64,000 nt of DNA from Erythrophleum ivorense (GCA_026724425.1 JAIUCV010000003.1:58917088-58981087), one strand, 5' to 3'. Counted from the first letter of the stretch, positions 1 to 13,489 are shown. The notes: generated by a model from the sequence alone, not told the origin. Numbers and translations are program-made.

Positions 1-1952
1 AGAAGAATTAGTGAGTTGAAAAGCAAAATGGTTCAATAGGAAGAAAAGTGGAAAGTGTAATGAGGAGATTTGTTATTCATTTTGTTTGTATGCCATCATG
101 TGATTTTTCTCAAGATTTTTGTATTGATCTATATCCATTTTTCTTAGTTATAGCATTAGCTACATTACAAGTCTGGAAGTCTTTTTGATCACATGGTTAT
201 ATGGTATCTAACTTAGTGGAAAGAGAGGAAAAAGACAAGTTTATGAGGTTCCTACATTTATTGTTTGGCTAGACACACACTCACGTCAAAATGGTTAGAA
301 GTATTAGCTTTATCATTCAAACTTCATCATTGTGTTTGATCTTTCTTTTGAATATATTTTTGGGTGCAACACATGAGGACTTTAGTAAACATGGATTTTG
401 AGTAGGTTGTGAGCATTCTAGTTTCTTTTTCTAATTTGTTTTACTTGAGGATGAGTAAAAGATCAAATTTGAGGTTGTGTTGACTCTGAATCCTCCATGT
501 TATTTTACCTATTTTTGCTAGGAAATCTACGCTTAGTGCTTTGATTTTATGGTAAATATGGCTAAGTCTATAAACAATGAGCATAGATAGGATATATAGC
601 TTAATACATAAATTCTTATACCACACATAACAAGTTTTTGACTAAGTTTTGGTTAAATTGTAAATTGCTTATACTTTGACTCTTTATATAGGTTATAAAC
701 ATAAGAAAAATTGAGCAGGGCTTGGAGCAAGACTATTGGAAATCTAGAGTGTAAAAGGCTCAAAGTAAGAGTTTTGGAGATTAAAAGAAGTGTGCCATGA
801 CATAGATGAGTTAAATTATGGCACAAATCAAAGGTGTAATGCTTTTTGGCCAAAATGTAATTGCATCACAACCTAAAAATTTCAAGTTACAACACAATTC
901 AAAGGCTAGCAAAAAAATTTCCTCCAAAGGTAGCTATTATGCAACCTAAAAATTTCAAGTTATGACACAATTTGCACTTACCAAAATGAAGTCGTTTTTA
1001 TGCTAATTTTGGCTAGGTTTTATTTGACATACCTCTCTCATTTGTTGTTAGTCATCATTTTGTGTTTCTTAGAGGCTAAAGGAGGATGAAAAGAGGTATT
1101 TTGGAAGCAAGGAATGCTTCAGGGTTTGAAGTCAAGATCTTCATTAGTTTTCTTTATTCCATTTCTCTTTCCTTTGTCTTCCTTGAAGTTGTTGATTGTT
1201 CCTGTGGTTTAACATCGGATTTTTATGTAATGAGTAGCTAATCTTTTTAATTTAGGATTATGATGAACCTTAGGATGTAATAGATTGTAATTACTCTCTT
1301 TCTTTGTAATTAATAATATGATTTGCTTATTCAATCCTCGTTCTTCATACTTTTAAATGTATTAAAACTATTAGATGATTTAGGTAATCTAAATGAACTT
1401 AAAAAAGAAATTTTAGGACTATATCATGGATTAGGTAGTGTGGATTTATGAAATTTGCAATGTTGAGTAAATTGATTTGCTTATAGGATAGGAATATACA
1501 TGTCAGTCTTACATAACCATATTATGACCCATTCTTGATTATATTTCGTGATTAATTGTATAAGAAATCTTGAATTAGTTAGGGGAACATTTATAGGTAA
1601 TCTAGAAAATGCTTGTAGTTAATTTAGAGTTCTATGTCAGCAAAAATCATCATTAAAAGTAAAGTAAAGAGAGGTTAATTAGTTCTTATAACGTGTTAAG
1701 AGAAATCATAATCTTAATCTTTTATCTTCCAATTAAGCCCAAAATATTATTTCTTTTATTTTGTCATTTTTATATTTTTAGTTTAGTTTAAATTCTAATT
1801 CCTTTTATTGTTGGTTTGATCTAGATTAAGGTGTACAATTTTAGTACTTAACTATTATCCTAATGACAAATCCTTATAGGAATAACACTTTATTCATCAA
1901 TATATTACTTGTGCAATATATGTATTTGCATATATGCTTTTGCGGCACAACA
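1..1952 (+). mobile_element. 3' end and LTR of a Ty3/gypsy-type retroelement (partial)
   Basis: Positions 1-475 look like the non-coding 3' end of a plant gypsy-type element. They include the phrase around 440-476 (acttgaggatgagtaaaa, then aaatttgaggt), which resembles the conserved stretch before the polypurine tract of Athila/Tat-like elements. An LTR probably starts at 476-478 (TGTGTTGACTC) and ends near 1952, where the phrase (cacttt...ttacttgtgc...gcacaacaag) resembles the end of such LTRs. The other LTR and most of the internal region lie outside the window, so no target duplication can be checked. The family call is inference from sequence style. Confidence 0.42.
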
Positions 1953-2159
1953 AGTATCATGGGACATAAGCAGTTAATCCCATAGTCTTGAAAGACTAAA
2001 AAAAGGGTTATTATTTGTCTACAATTCATAGAATATGAAAGTAACTAATTTAAAAAGCACTCGATTAAATATAGAAGTATAAAATAATAATGCATCATCG
2101 TCATAAGAAATGTGTAAGTATACTTAAACCATTATCAACCTAACTATTTTGAGTAAGGT

Positions 2160-2600
2160 TTTATTTATTCTTTTAGCAACTCCATTTTACTGTCTAATGC
2201 TAGGAGGCATCAGTTATTCCATGCTTCCTTTCTCTTAATTCACATAGCTCTTTAAACAAATTTGACCATTATTTATGTCTGTAGTCAATATTTAAAGTTT
2301 TAACTCTCTTATCTATTTGATTCTCAACCATATCCATATAATGTCTAAAACACTTCAATACTTCTAACTTATGGGAGATTAAAATTAGATTTAACCATAT
2401 AGCGAATAATCGTCAATAAATGTAATGAAATACTAAGTTCTATATCTCGTCCTTTTATTTATTGGACCACATATATCATAATGAATTGACTACAATGGAT
2501 CTTCAGCTTTAGTTCCTTTTCCAAAATGGTTTTCTAATTGTTTTACTCGCTAGGCAATGTTTACAAGGAGAGATTTCTAAACTAGAAATAGATTCTAACA
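2160..2600 (-). pseudogene. Copia integrase remnant
   Basis: Minus-strand translation gives a broken integrase core: a cysteine-rich end (PCKHC), a DICGPI stretch with the first catalytic aspartate, YFITFIDDYS, and finally NGVAKR where the catalytic glutamate region of copia integrases lies. Several stops and indels interrupt it. It belongs to the old copia element and cannot be functional. The family is clear from motif order and spacing; exact ends are approximate. Confidence 0.65.
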
Positions 2601-5600
2601 TACCTTATTTTCTTAGTCTACTCATTCTCTCTTAACCTATATTACTTAACCTAGCATGTCTACCATTCATATTCAAAACAAAATTAGAAGCAAAAGATAA
2701 GGTAAAGCAATCATGATCACATCATAGGAATTGTCATGAATTATGCCCAACATAGTAAAACCTTCATAAAGGAAACTAGAAGCACAATATGTTGTCTCAT
2801 TACTAATGTCAACTGAGTTATCATGGAACCTTGTATAAAAAATTAACTTAAGATAAGAAATAATAAAAACCAAATTTTGTTGGATTTAAAATGGCCATCC
2901 ATACTCTATAAATAATCCTTAATCTTTCACTATGTGGTCTGTAGCCCTTGAGTTTATAGTCCATTAAGAATGAGACCTTGCTATCAAGATAGTACTAAAA
3001 ACATAAATAAAATAAGAAAATTTATTGTATGGTATTACCTTATTTTGCTTAGTGCTATCATAAGAAAAAATGACCCATCATCTAACAGGCATAACACTTA
3101 ACTTTTATTATGTCAAGTTTTTTTTAACCACACTTGTCTCTCTTCTTAAATTTTTTCTTGGCCTTTTTTTAATGGCCAAATCCTTTCTTTTATGAAAGTG
3201 TTGTCTTTCTTGCTCTTGAACTTTGAAATCCAAGCAACTTTAGTCAAAAAGCATGTCCAGAGGATCTAACAACTTTTAAACACTTATCTTTAAGCTCTAT
3301 ACAATGAGAAATATCATTAAAAGTTGTGGGACTCTCATTTTGGGTCAAATTCACTATCATGTGCTCTCTGTTGACAAGAAAAGAATTTATAACAATTTGA
3401 ACTTGCTATTTATCATAAAGACATGACCAATTGACTCGTACTCACATAGATCATTAGTCATATTACTCAACATCATTATGTGGGTAATATTGTTCTCTCT
3501 TTTTCAAGCTTCAAAAACTTATAGATCTTTCCTATATACTGAGCATTTATTTCAATGCTTAGACTTTAATATGACATTGTTCAATACTTTCTCTGGTCTC
3601 ATATATAAAGACTTTTTTGAAACTTGATTTGGTTTAAAATATAAGAAATAAACCACTAATATCTAATATATTAATTATAGTATTCCAATTATGCCCTTTA
3701 TTAAATGAGTCCTTCAAATTATGAATAGTAGCTATTATTAATTTCAAGGAGAAAGTACATACATTAAATAAGGGCATTCTTCAAAAATAATTTTTATATG
3801 GGACAAAATTAAGAAGATCAATTGTTTTAAAATAACTTTTTTAATTCTCGTAAATTAGTTATTTGTTTTTTATATATAAAACTAAAGGGAATAGTTCCTT
3901 AGCATCCTATTCTTTAGGGATGTAAGAATCATACAGTGTCAAATTTTCAAATTAGCATTATCTAGCTTGTCACTCTTATTAAGCTAAGCAACGATGTTCT
4001 TAGTAGCGATAACCATAACTTGACCTCTACATAAACATAGTGTAGAATACTGACATATATACAATGTCATGTATTTGCAATAAATTTCAATTAGACCAAA
4101 ATGAAAGTCTACGCTTGTCTTACTTCTATCATATGTATCTTAAGAATGTTATTATATTTCTATTGAATTCATCTGCAAATATTGTTTGAACTTTAGTTTT
4201 CAAATTGGCTTTAGGCTACTAATCTAAGAACTCCTATTCAACAAGATATCTCTCATCTTTTTCCTATTCAATTGTTTAAATTTAATTCTTAGATGAGTTT
4301 AAGTTTACCAATCTAATAACTTCACTAAATAGGATATTTCTCTCTTTTTTTATAATTTAATTTAAACATATACTACATTAATCATCATAATCATATCTTA
4401 AAGGGACCTTATCCTAAAGTTATTTTACCTTCTAAAAAAATTTTCTCTTCAACTATCAAAGGTTTGTTTCCATTTACAAGGATTGCTCTAGCGTACATTA
4501 AAAAAAATATGTTTCAAATATTTGATCAATATCATATATTGGATACTTTTTTTGTGTGCCCCTTTCTTTAAAAAATTTCTTACACTCTCATATTTGAAAA
4601 ATGAGAAAGCATAGTTGCTCGCAAACATTTGTGACAATATGATATTCTTCAAAGAGCTCTATCTCTAATGTATACCAATTAAAGACTATCTCATTTTTAT
4701 TTGGTTTTTTAAACTTTGCCCTAATGTCCTCCTTAATTGATGTTTAATAATCATCATTTGGGAATGTGTTAATCAAACCTAAGGCTTATAAGAAGTAACT
4801 TTCATCTTTAGGTTAGTCTAAAAGGTCTCTAATGTGTTTGATTTGTGTTTAGACATTACACGTCCAATTATGGCCATACCATATATCAACATATAGAGCA
4901 TGATTTTAGGAATATTTAGAGACAAAAACTATTACAAAAAATCTCTCGAGTGTTAAGAAGTCTCAACCAAAAAAAAAATTGTTGCAAATGGAAAATGGGC
5001 TACCACACACACTTAGGGTGGTGCATGAGCCCCACACACTACCTTTTAGGATGTCTCTGACTACATGGCTACCACTTCTCTTGTCATTCTCTTTCATTTG
5101 GTACTCTTTTATAGCAGAATAAAGGTAAGGGTGAACCACATGTGCCACACTCGAGAGTGGAATTCTAATTCCTACCTTAACACCCACAAATTTTCATATT
5201 TTCATTTTTGAACGCCCAACTTTGTGAAGCCATATCTCACTTATTTTTCATTTTATTTGGATGAAATTAGGGGTGTTGGAAAGCTTGTTTAACAAACTTT
5301 CCAATCATGTATGGTTTGCACCCTTTTGTAGCTTGTGTGGTGGTTGATCACTTTTTCCAAAAATATAGGCCTTAAAAGTATGGTGTTTGATCATATTTTC
5401 CAAAAATTCAAACTTGAACCTCCTACTTTGAACGGCCATATCTCACTCATTGGTTATCCAAATTGAACAAAATTGGTAGCATTGGAAAACTTGTTCAAAT
5501 TTTCTAATAGTGTATATTTTACATAGATTGGTGGTCTTTGGTGAGAATGCCAGCTCTTAAAAGTAAGCTATTTTACCATGTTTTGCCTAAACTTATATTT

Positions 5601-5834
5601 TGTTATATCTTTGTAATGACTAATTTGTTTTCTTCCAAAATTTTTTCACATATTCCTCATATTGTAGGAAAATTATGGCCTAATATGGTTTCTATCAAAT
5701 TTCATCATTAAAAAGGTTCAAGATTCTATACTTGAATATTCATGGATTTTTTATCTCTTTGGTTCATTTTCATGGAATAAATCAAAAATTAAACACATTT
5801 AACACTTGGAGATAGAAAATTTTGAACTAACTCG

Positions 5835-5846
5835 ACTCTGATACCA
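5835..5846 (-). other. Primer-binding site of the old copia element
   Basis: On the minus strand this reads TGGTATCAGAGT, which matches the initiator-tRNA-Met primer site of plant copia elements (TGGTATCAGAGC) except for the last base. It lies one base inside the LTR that starts at 5848. Confidence 0.75.
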
Positions 5847-5847
5847 A

Positions 5848-6270
5848 TGAAGAGATTTCAAATACTTATATATGTAAAAGTAGAACTTCTTAAATCTTAT
5901 ATCTCGCATAGTTTGGACTAGAATCACAAAATAGACTTTAACCTCTTCTGTGATAAATTTGTCAAAGAAAGACTATTTTTTTCGTATTTTTATATTTTGT
6001 GTTTTTTTTTTGTTTTTCTTCATTTTAAAAGAAGATTAAGGGGGAAGACAGTATGTTAAAATTCTCTTTTTGATAAGTTTTTTTTAACTAAAATATAATA
6101 GTTTAATTATTAAATGCTTATTAACTAATTAATTAATTAAAATAAATTGAATTGTTGAATTAGGTCCTGAGTCAACCCATTATAGACCATCTATTTTTTG
6201 TCAGTTAAAACTTAATTAGTATAAAAATAGATTGGGTATATATTAGCTAATATGAAAACTCTTTGTGCAA
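5848..6270 (-). repeat. 5' LTR of the old minus-strand copia element (outer end uncertain)
   Basis: The LTR edge is fixed by the adjacent primer site: on the plus strand it starts TGAAGAGATTTC. It runs at least several hundred bases in AT-rich sequence; the outer end is not defined because the young copia element sits nearby and no second copy of this LTR is visible at the low-coordinate side. Confidence 0.45.
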
Positions 6271-6275
6271 GTAGG

Positions 6276-6488
6276 TGTTAACGAGTTAGATACGTGTTCT
6301 AGTAGATTTCTTATCTTTTAGTTTATGATTGTTGTAACCATATAGAGGATAGAGAGATAAGATGCATTATTATAGGAACTGTAGATATATCATAGATATT
6401 CAGGACCCAACCCTTTATATATATATATATATACCCGCATCTGTCTTGAATAATAATATGAGAAAGATTTCTTCCTTACTGTGCTACA
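6276..6488 (+). repeat. 5' LTR of the young copia element
   Basis: 213 bp, TGTTAACGAG...TGCTACA, with a TA microsatellite at about 6416-6433 that may serve as the TATA region. It is a near-identical direct repeat of 10922-11138. Confidence 0.95.
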
Positions 6489-6500
6489 TGGTATCAGAGC
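6489..6500 (+). other. Primer-binding site (tRNA-iMet)
   Basis: TGGTATCAGAGC follows the LTR without spacer; this is the classic initiator-methionine tRNA primer site of plant copia elements. Confidence 0.93.
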
Positions 6501-6557
6501 GAAATTACCTAAGTCATCTTTGAATCAAATACCTTGACCCTCTAAGCGAACTCGAAT

Positions 6558-7405
6558 ATGGCTTCTGACCCTAAGACCAACGTATCAAATCCCTCTCCTA
6601 TCATAGTGAACCAAGATAATGCACCATTTACCGTCACACTCATTCTGGATGAAACGAACTACACTCTTTGGTCTCAGTTGATGGAGATGCGAATTACAAC
6701 ACGTAACAAAGGCGGGTATTTGACTGGTGAAGCAAAGAAACCAGAACCCAGCGATCCCTTGGTGGCCACCTGGATGACCAAAAATCAGAAAGTCAGGAGC
6801 TAGCTTATCGAAGTAATGAACCCAACTCTCATGCAACGGTTCATACGCTTACTCACAGCGAAGGAGATCTGGGATGCTCTCTTTAGGACGTTCTACGATG
6901 CGGCAGACGAGATTGTGATTTTTGAACTAAATCAAAAATCCTTTACCACGCGACAGAATGGTCGGTCCTTATCTATTTATTATAACGAATTGGTGGCTAT
7001 CTTTCAGGAAATCGATTACCGTACGAGAGAACAAGCGGAGACAGTTGCAGGTGTCATGCAAGTGCACACAACAATGACTCGACTCCGAGTGCATATCTTT
7101 CTTGCAGGACTTGACGCTGAGTTCGATCAGGTACGTGGAGAAATACTTCGAAAGGAAATAAAACTAGATCTGGAAAGTACCTATGCATACGTACGAAGGG
7201 AATGTCAGCAACGGCAAGTCATGAATTCAAATCGAATCATGAACGAGAATGCTGTTCTATTAGCAAAGAAGGTTCAAGAAGGACTTACTTTGAGTACCCA
7301 GAAGCAAAAAAACCAGAAGTTGGACCCCTCACGTGCTTATATTGTGGAGAGACAGATCACTCTAAGCAAAAGTGCTATGAACTCATCGGTTACCCAGAAT
7401 GGTAG
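6558..7405 (+). pseudogene. Copia gag, broken
   Basis: The reading frame starts at ATG 6558 and matches plant copia gag: an N-terminal stretch with NYTLWSQLMEMR, then a long helical part. A TAG at 6801-6803 stops it where a tryptophan codon is likely (TGG to TAG). It continues in the same frame from 6804 until a frameshift near 7280, after which the frame holds a CCHC zinc knuckle (CLYCGETDHSKQKC, about 7337-7378). Another TAG follows a tryptophan codon near 7406. Gag would normally form the virus-like particle; this copy cannot make the whole protein. Confidence 0.85.
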
Positions 7406-7411
7406 GATTTT

Positions 7412-10400
7412 TCGAAGAAGCCACGAAGAAAGATCAGTGCAAAGGCCATGAATATGACTATAGAAGATAAACAAAATCCACTTTATGGTGACATAGAGGC
7501 CACGAAACCCGTAGCAAATGATGTACCCTAAAGTCAAAGTGGTAAGAAAAACTTTGTACTTCCACAAGACTTATGGGTTATTGATTCAGGTGCCTCCGAT
7601 CACATGGACAAAGATGCAAAGAATTTGGAAAATATTAAAACTTGTTTAAAGCCAAAAGTGACCACAGCGACAGGTGGTGAAACACGAATTGAAGGCCAAG
7701 GGCAGTGTCGTATCTCTAGCGAATTATCTATGGACACAGTCCTTCTTGTGCCATCTCTTGATTATAATTTGATGTCAGTAAGTCAGATCACTATTGCATT
7801 ATCCTGTATGGTGACATTTTGGCTGTTCTTTTATGTGTTTCAAGACATTCTAACACGGAAGATCCTTGGCTATGGTGTTAGGCGAGGCAACTTGTATTAC
7901 TTGGAGATGGAGCATCAAGGAATGCCAACAGTAAACGCTATTGACAGTACAAATAAAGTTGAAGATGAAGTGTGGCTATGGCACCGACGCTTAGGTCATT
8001 TGTCTTTTGGGTATCTAAAAAGGTTGAAACCTAGTTTATTTTCGAAGTTGAACAATTCAAATTTTCATTGTGCAATTTGTGAATATGCAAAAAGTCATCG
8101 TGTGGCATATTCTCCCAGTTTAAATAAATGCACAGAACCTTTCATGGTAATCCACTTAGATGTTTGGGGACCAACAAAAATTTCAACATTTTTGAATGCT
8201 TCCTATTTTGTCACATTTATTAATTAATGCACAAGAATGATATGGGTATCATTGCTAAAGACGAAAAATGAAGTTTTTCAATATTTCCTAGAGTTTTATA
8301 AAATGGTTCAAACATAATATAATCGGAATATTAGTATTTTCCAAACTAACAATGGATCAGAATTTATCAACTCTCAAATGACAAAATTTCTGAGAGAGCA
8401 GGGAATTCGACATCAAACTTCGTGTGCATACACACCCCAACAAAATGATCTAGCTGAATGAAAAAATCGCCAGTTGTTGGAGATAGTGAGAGCTTCATTG
8501 TTTGGTATGAATATGCCTCAAACCTATTGGGGAGAAGCAGTGAAATTTGCTACGTATTTATTGAATTGAACCTCATCAAGCACTTTAAATTTTCAGATGC
8601 CATTGCAAAAGCTACAATCAATCCTATCTATCCCTCATCTACCGAATCTTGAGCCACGGATTTTTGGCTGCACTACATACGTCCATATTCCTAAGGCACT
8701 TCGTGGCAAGTTAGATCCTTGTGCACGGCGATGTGTCTTTGTTGGCTATTCAAAATTTCAAAAAGGGTATAGGTGTTATGATCCTCATACTCAGAAGCTA
8801 TACACCATGCTTGATGTTACCTTTGTCAAATCTGAACCTTATTATTCAGGACCTTCCACTTCTCTTTAAGGGGAGAAGATGGTAAGTGAAGAGAAGACTA
8901 TACATAACAGGTTGGAAGAGGAGGCCGAACTTGAGAAATTTGAAGAACTACAAATGAAGCTTACCAAAGTTGTAACACCCTAGATGTTGGAAAAGGAGTC
9001 AGGGGGAGAAGAAGAACACATGAAGTTGCCTACGTTGCCTACACCACTGGCTGAGGAACCTCTGATGAATGTCCCACACACTTAGAACACATCACCACAG
9101 GTAAGTGACTCTGACTTTCCTTATTCTTCTCCCATGAATGAAATTTCTTATATTAACCCACAAGAAAAAGGTATTCCTGAACCTGAAGTTCACGATGCTA
9201 CCACTAATATATACGATGATGAGAATAATAAACGCAAGGTGTCACAAAGGGAGACTAAAGGGGTACCAAAGAAACAATATGATCCAGACTTGAAGGCAAA
9301 GAGCAAATATCCAATGTGCAATTACACTTGAACACCTAGTGCACCAATCCAAATCAACTCTATTGAGTAGCCATACCTACAACTATACAAAAGGCTCTAA
9401 ATGGTCAGAAGTGGAGAGAAGCCATGAATGAAGAGTTGAATGCACTTCAAAAGAACTCCACATGGAACATGGTACCACTGCCTGAAGGAAAAAAAGTGGT
9501 TGGGTGTAAGTGGGTCTATACACTCAAAATCAAAGCAGATGGAAGTTTGGATAGATATAAGGCTAGATTGGTGGCGAAGGGCTATACACAAAAATACGGT
9601 GTGGATCATGATGAAACTTTTGCACCAGTTGTAAAAATGAACACATTAAGAATCCTATTGTCACTAGCTACAAACTTGAATTGGCCCTTACAACAGTTAC
9701 ACGTGAAAAATGCATTCTTGAATGGAGAGTTAGAAGAGGAAATGTATATGGAGATTCCTCCTGGTGTTAAATGCCCAGACTCACATAGAAGTAAGGTGTG
9801 CAGACCCGACGATCCTTATACGGACTAAAGCAATCTCCATGTGCTTGGTTCGGTAAATTAACCTCCACCATGAATGAATTTGAGTTCAAACAGAGTAATG
9901 CAAACCATACACTATTCATAAAACGAAAGAAAAAAAGCAGTAACCATCCTATTGGTATATGTCGATGACATGATAATAACTAGAAATGACAAACAGGAAA
10001 TTGACAATTTGAAGAAGAATCTCACCACCAGGTTTGAAATGAAGGACCTTGGAGAGCTCAAGTATTTTCTGGGGATCAAGGTTACAAGAACAGAACAAGG
10101 AATCTCTCTATCACAAAGAAAATATGTGCTAAATCTACTTGCGGAGACTGGTATGCTTAATTGCAAACCAGTAGAAACACCAATTGAAATGAACCATAGG
10201 CTTGGAATATATCCAAATCAGACTCCAACGGATAAAGGACAGTACCAATGACTGGTGGGGAGGTTAAATTATCTGACGCACACACGACCTGACTTAGCAT
10301 ATGTTGTGGGAGTATTAAGTCAGTTTATGCATGCACCAAGTGAAGAACACTTAGAAGCTGCCAATCGAGTAATAAGGTAATTAAAGGGTACACCAGGCAA

Positions 10401-10914
10401 GGGATTATTTTTTAGGAGAAACAAACATCTTAATATAGAAGGCTACACAGATTCTGATTGGGCTGGAGACCAAACTAACAGAAGGTCCACCTCAGGCTAT
10501 CTAACATTTGTGGGTGGAAATCTCGTGACATGGAAAAGTAAGAAGCAAAAGGTGGTAGCATGATCGAGCGCAGAAGCCGAGTTCAGAAGCATGGCTCATG
10601 GAGTGTGTGAATTACTATGGATCAGATGAGTTATGCGAGACTTGGGAATTGAGTACAGTAAGTCAATGAACTTGTATTGTGACAACAAGGCTACAATAGC
10701 AATAGCTCAAAACCCAGTTCAACATGACCGTACAAAACATGTGGAGGTAGACAAGCATTTCATCAGGGAAAATCTGGACAACCATATTATTCAGTTTCCA
10801 TTTGTGAAGTCAAAAAATCAACTGACAGATGTTATGACCAAGGCAGTATCGATAAATAACTTTCAAGAAACTATCAACAAGTTGGGCATGATAGATATTC
10901 ACGCACCAACTTGA
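7412..10914 (+). pseudogene. Copia pol (protease, integrase, RT, RNase H), broken
   Basis: The order of domains is protease (WVIDSGASDHM, about 7573-7606), GAG-pre-integrase with HHCC zinc residues (about 7977-8090), integrase core, reverse transcriptase with YVDD at 9958-9969, and RNase H with TDSDWAGD (about 10450). I count more than ten in-frame stops (for example near 7529, 8225, 8867, 9083, 9331, 10250 and 10561) and frameshifts near 9355 and 9800. In the integrase the second catalytic aspartate is AAC (8348-8350), giving TNNG instead of TDNG. Most breaks fit C-to-T or G-to-A change. The stop TGA at 10912-10914 lies at the polypurine tract. Confidence 0.88.
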
Positions 10915-10921
10915 GGGGGAG

Positions 10922-11138
10922 TGTTAACGAGTTAGATACGTGTTCTAGTAGATTTCTTATCTTTTAGTTTATGATTGTTGTAACCATATAGAGGATAGAG
11001 AGATAAGATGCATTATTATAGGAACTGTAGATATATCATAGATATTTAGGACCCAACCCTTTATATATATATATATATATATACCCGCATCTGTCTTGAA
11101 TAATAATATGAGAAAGATTTCTTCCTTATTGTGCTATA
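10922..11138 (+). repeat. 3' LTR of the young copia element
   Basis: 217 bp. It differs from the 5' LTR at three places, each C in the 5' copy and T here, including the terminal dinucleotide (CA to TA), plus four extra bases in the TA repeat. It is preceded by the polypurine tract TTGAGGGGGAG and followed by the target duplication GTAGG. Confidence 0.94.
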
Positions 11139-11143
11139 GTAGG

Positions 11144-13489
11144 ATGATTGTATAAGGAAGTCTAGACTTCTAAAATTATAGCTAATGGTTATTTGTTAGT
11201 GACATGTGACCTAAAGGTATCTTTAACCTCACTTTGCATTAGTATTGAGTATTCAGTATTGTTGATATTCTTGAGTATTATTGTCATCTATATTGTCTCA
11301 CTTGATTTAATTTGTTATTTTAATAAAATTCATATAATTTAATTTTAAATTATAACTGAGTCAGATTTTAAATTATAGATAAGAATAAGTATAAATTACT
11401 TGTTTTTTAATAGATTGAAAATACAGTAAATATTTTTCCTTTTTGAGATTTTATGACATTCTAAAAGTTGTTATACATGCTGTGAAAAAACTGTTATTTA
11501 AATAGAGTAAAAATAATATTTGGTAAATTTTTTTTTTATGAAAACCTCTTTTAATTAATAACAAAATTGATTAATAAAGTATTTTATGATAATTTTTAAA
11601 TTTTGTTACAGCTAACTTTTAAAAATTGTTGTTAACATATAAAATGACAATAATAACATATACTTTATATGCTTTATTTACAACAAATAATACTTTAAAT
11701 AATTGGAAAATGGAAAAAAAAAAGTTATTTTGTAATGCTACAGAATTCAAAGAGAATCGTATCATCCATAATCAATAATACACAAGAAATAATACTTTAA
11801 ATACTTGCGGTTATCGTATGTGATTGGCATGTGGTTGCAGCGTTGTGTCAAGTGATGCAGTATCTTCAAAGGTTCAAAACATGTACCCAAAAAATAATAA
11901 TATATACAGTATGGATTTTAAAACCATGCTGCTACGAAATTAGTGATTGATGCTAGCTTGAAAAGGCGATAACAAAAAATGTAATTAAAATTTATATTAA
12001 CAAAGTTAGGAAATTACTCTTTTTTTTTTGGATCCAATGTTTGGAAGATAGCATACGCAATCCGAGGTTGAACAAAAACAAATTACTATACGCTATATAA
12101 TAGTAATTTTATATAGGATTATCCTGTTCTTTGATTTAGTTATTTTTCACATCATGTGCCAAATGAGACATCAAGCTACGTCTAGAAGTTTCAAAGGGGA
12201 CGGAATGGGAAAAAGGGATAGAATGAGAAGAGAAGGAATGAAATTAAAAAAAGAAAATTGTTTTTCCATTATTGATATGATTAATGAAAAGAGTACAGAA
12301 AAAATATTGAAAATATTTTTATTAATTTTCTTTGAATAATAAAACAATATATTATACAATATTTTGACAAAGGAGTTACTCCTCTCAATTCCTGCTCAAT
12401 ATGGATAGGAACGAAGAGGTATGCAGTGATATTTCGCAGACTAAAGCGAGCTATCACATATGTCAGCTTTTAAGTTTCAAAATATTCACATTGAACAAGC
12501 TAGTCTTTTGAAATAAATTTTCTTTCAAAATAAATTGAAAATGTGTAGATATTGTTTGGGTTAATACATTTCAATTCAATGAAATTTAATTAGAGTTTTA
12601 AATTTACAATAATATTTACCTGTTAAAAAATGTACATTTACATTTGATTCCCACAACAGAAACCCCCTTCAGAGTTGTCATACCTTTTTTCCTTTTTTTT
12701 TTCAACACAAACAGAATAGGTTTATATACTTGTTATAAAGTTCCCTAATAAAAATATGATGTATAAAATATTATTTGAAAGATCCAATCATATATGTGAT
12801 ATTAAGCTGTAAAAACATATATTTGTCTTTAAAAATAATACACTTATTATGTATAAAAACTGAATCTAAATTTTTTCCTTCTTTTAAATAAAGGCAAGCA
12901 ATAAGGCAACAGACCAAGCACACATGTCGAACCATAAAAATGATTCATTAAGCTCAATTGTATGCATATAATTCTTCCAAGCATTTTGTGGGCCTGTCCA
13001 TTCCCTCCATCCTACACTTGAAATTTTTTTCTCGGGGAAGATCTCATACTTAATCTAAGTTAGAAAATAAAGATCAGCATGAATGGGACATCAGGTAAAA
13101 TCATCATTTGGCAAGTGATTCGATTTGTTCCCCCCCATAAACATCCTTATTTAACAAATTACTCATTATTTAAAAAATTACTCATTCATTCATCACATTA
13201 TACAGGCCTAGCTATATAGAAATTAAGGAAAGTATCTTGGTAAAACGATACCCAAGTAAAAATATCGATGAAAATGGGTGGCTTACTGTGTTTTAGAGGA
13301 AGGCTAGAGAGAACAACTAAGATTGGAAAAACTTAATCATTTCATTTCAAATCAATTACTACTATTTGAATCTTATATACTAATTAAAATGAATTCGAAT
13401 CTAATATTACTCACTTTCCAAACAAGCTACATTAAAAAAAGAATTGAATCCAATTGATTTTTCATTCTTTTTAGGTGTTCCAAACACAG
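11144..13489. other. AT-rich intergenic region
   Basis: No supported gene. The 61-62 codon open frames near 12154-12359 overlap on opposite strands, are lysine/isoleucine-rich and have no recognisable domain or splice context. Several A/T homopolymers occur. Confidence 0.6.

Larger units (their letters stand above)
2150..5847 (-). mobile_element. Decayed Ty1/copia element, internal region
   Basis: Read on the minus strand, the order is primer-binding site (5835-5846), a degraded gag region (about 3.1-4.8 kb), a trace of a zinc knuckle near 3080-3115, then integrase (2160-2600). The integrase is recognisable by the phrase YFITFIDDYS near 2410-2440 and by a PCKHC-like zinc-finger end near 2560. 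It ends at a NGVAKR-like stretch near 2170. Reverse transcriptase and RNase H are missing, so the 3' half was lost or replaced where the gypsy LTR ends. Stops are frequent in all frames. It is far older than the neighbouring copia element. Confidence 0.68.
6276..11138 (+). mobile_element. Young, defective Ty1/copia LTR retrotransposon (4863 bp)
   Basis: Complete structure: 5' LTR 6276-6488, primer-binding site 6489-6500, gag, protease, integrase, reverse transcriptase and RNase H in copia order, polypurine tract 10911-10921, and 3' LTR 10922-11138. Both sides carry the 5-bp target duplication GTAGG (6271-6275 and 11139-11143). The LTRs differ by only three C/T changes and four bases in a TA repeat, so insertion was recent. 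The coding region nevertheless has many stops and at least three frameshifts, so this copy is non-autonomous; it probably moved with proteins from another copy. Confidence 0.95.
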
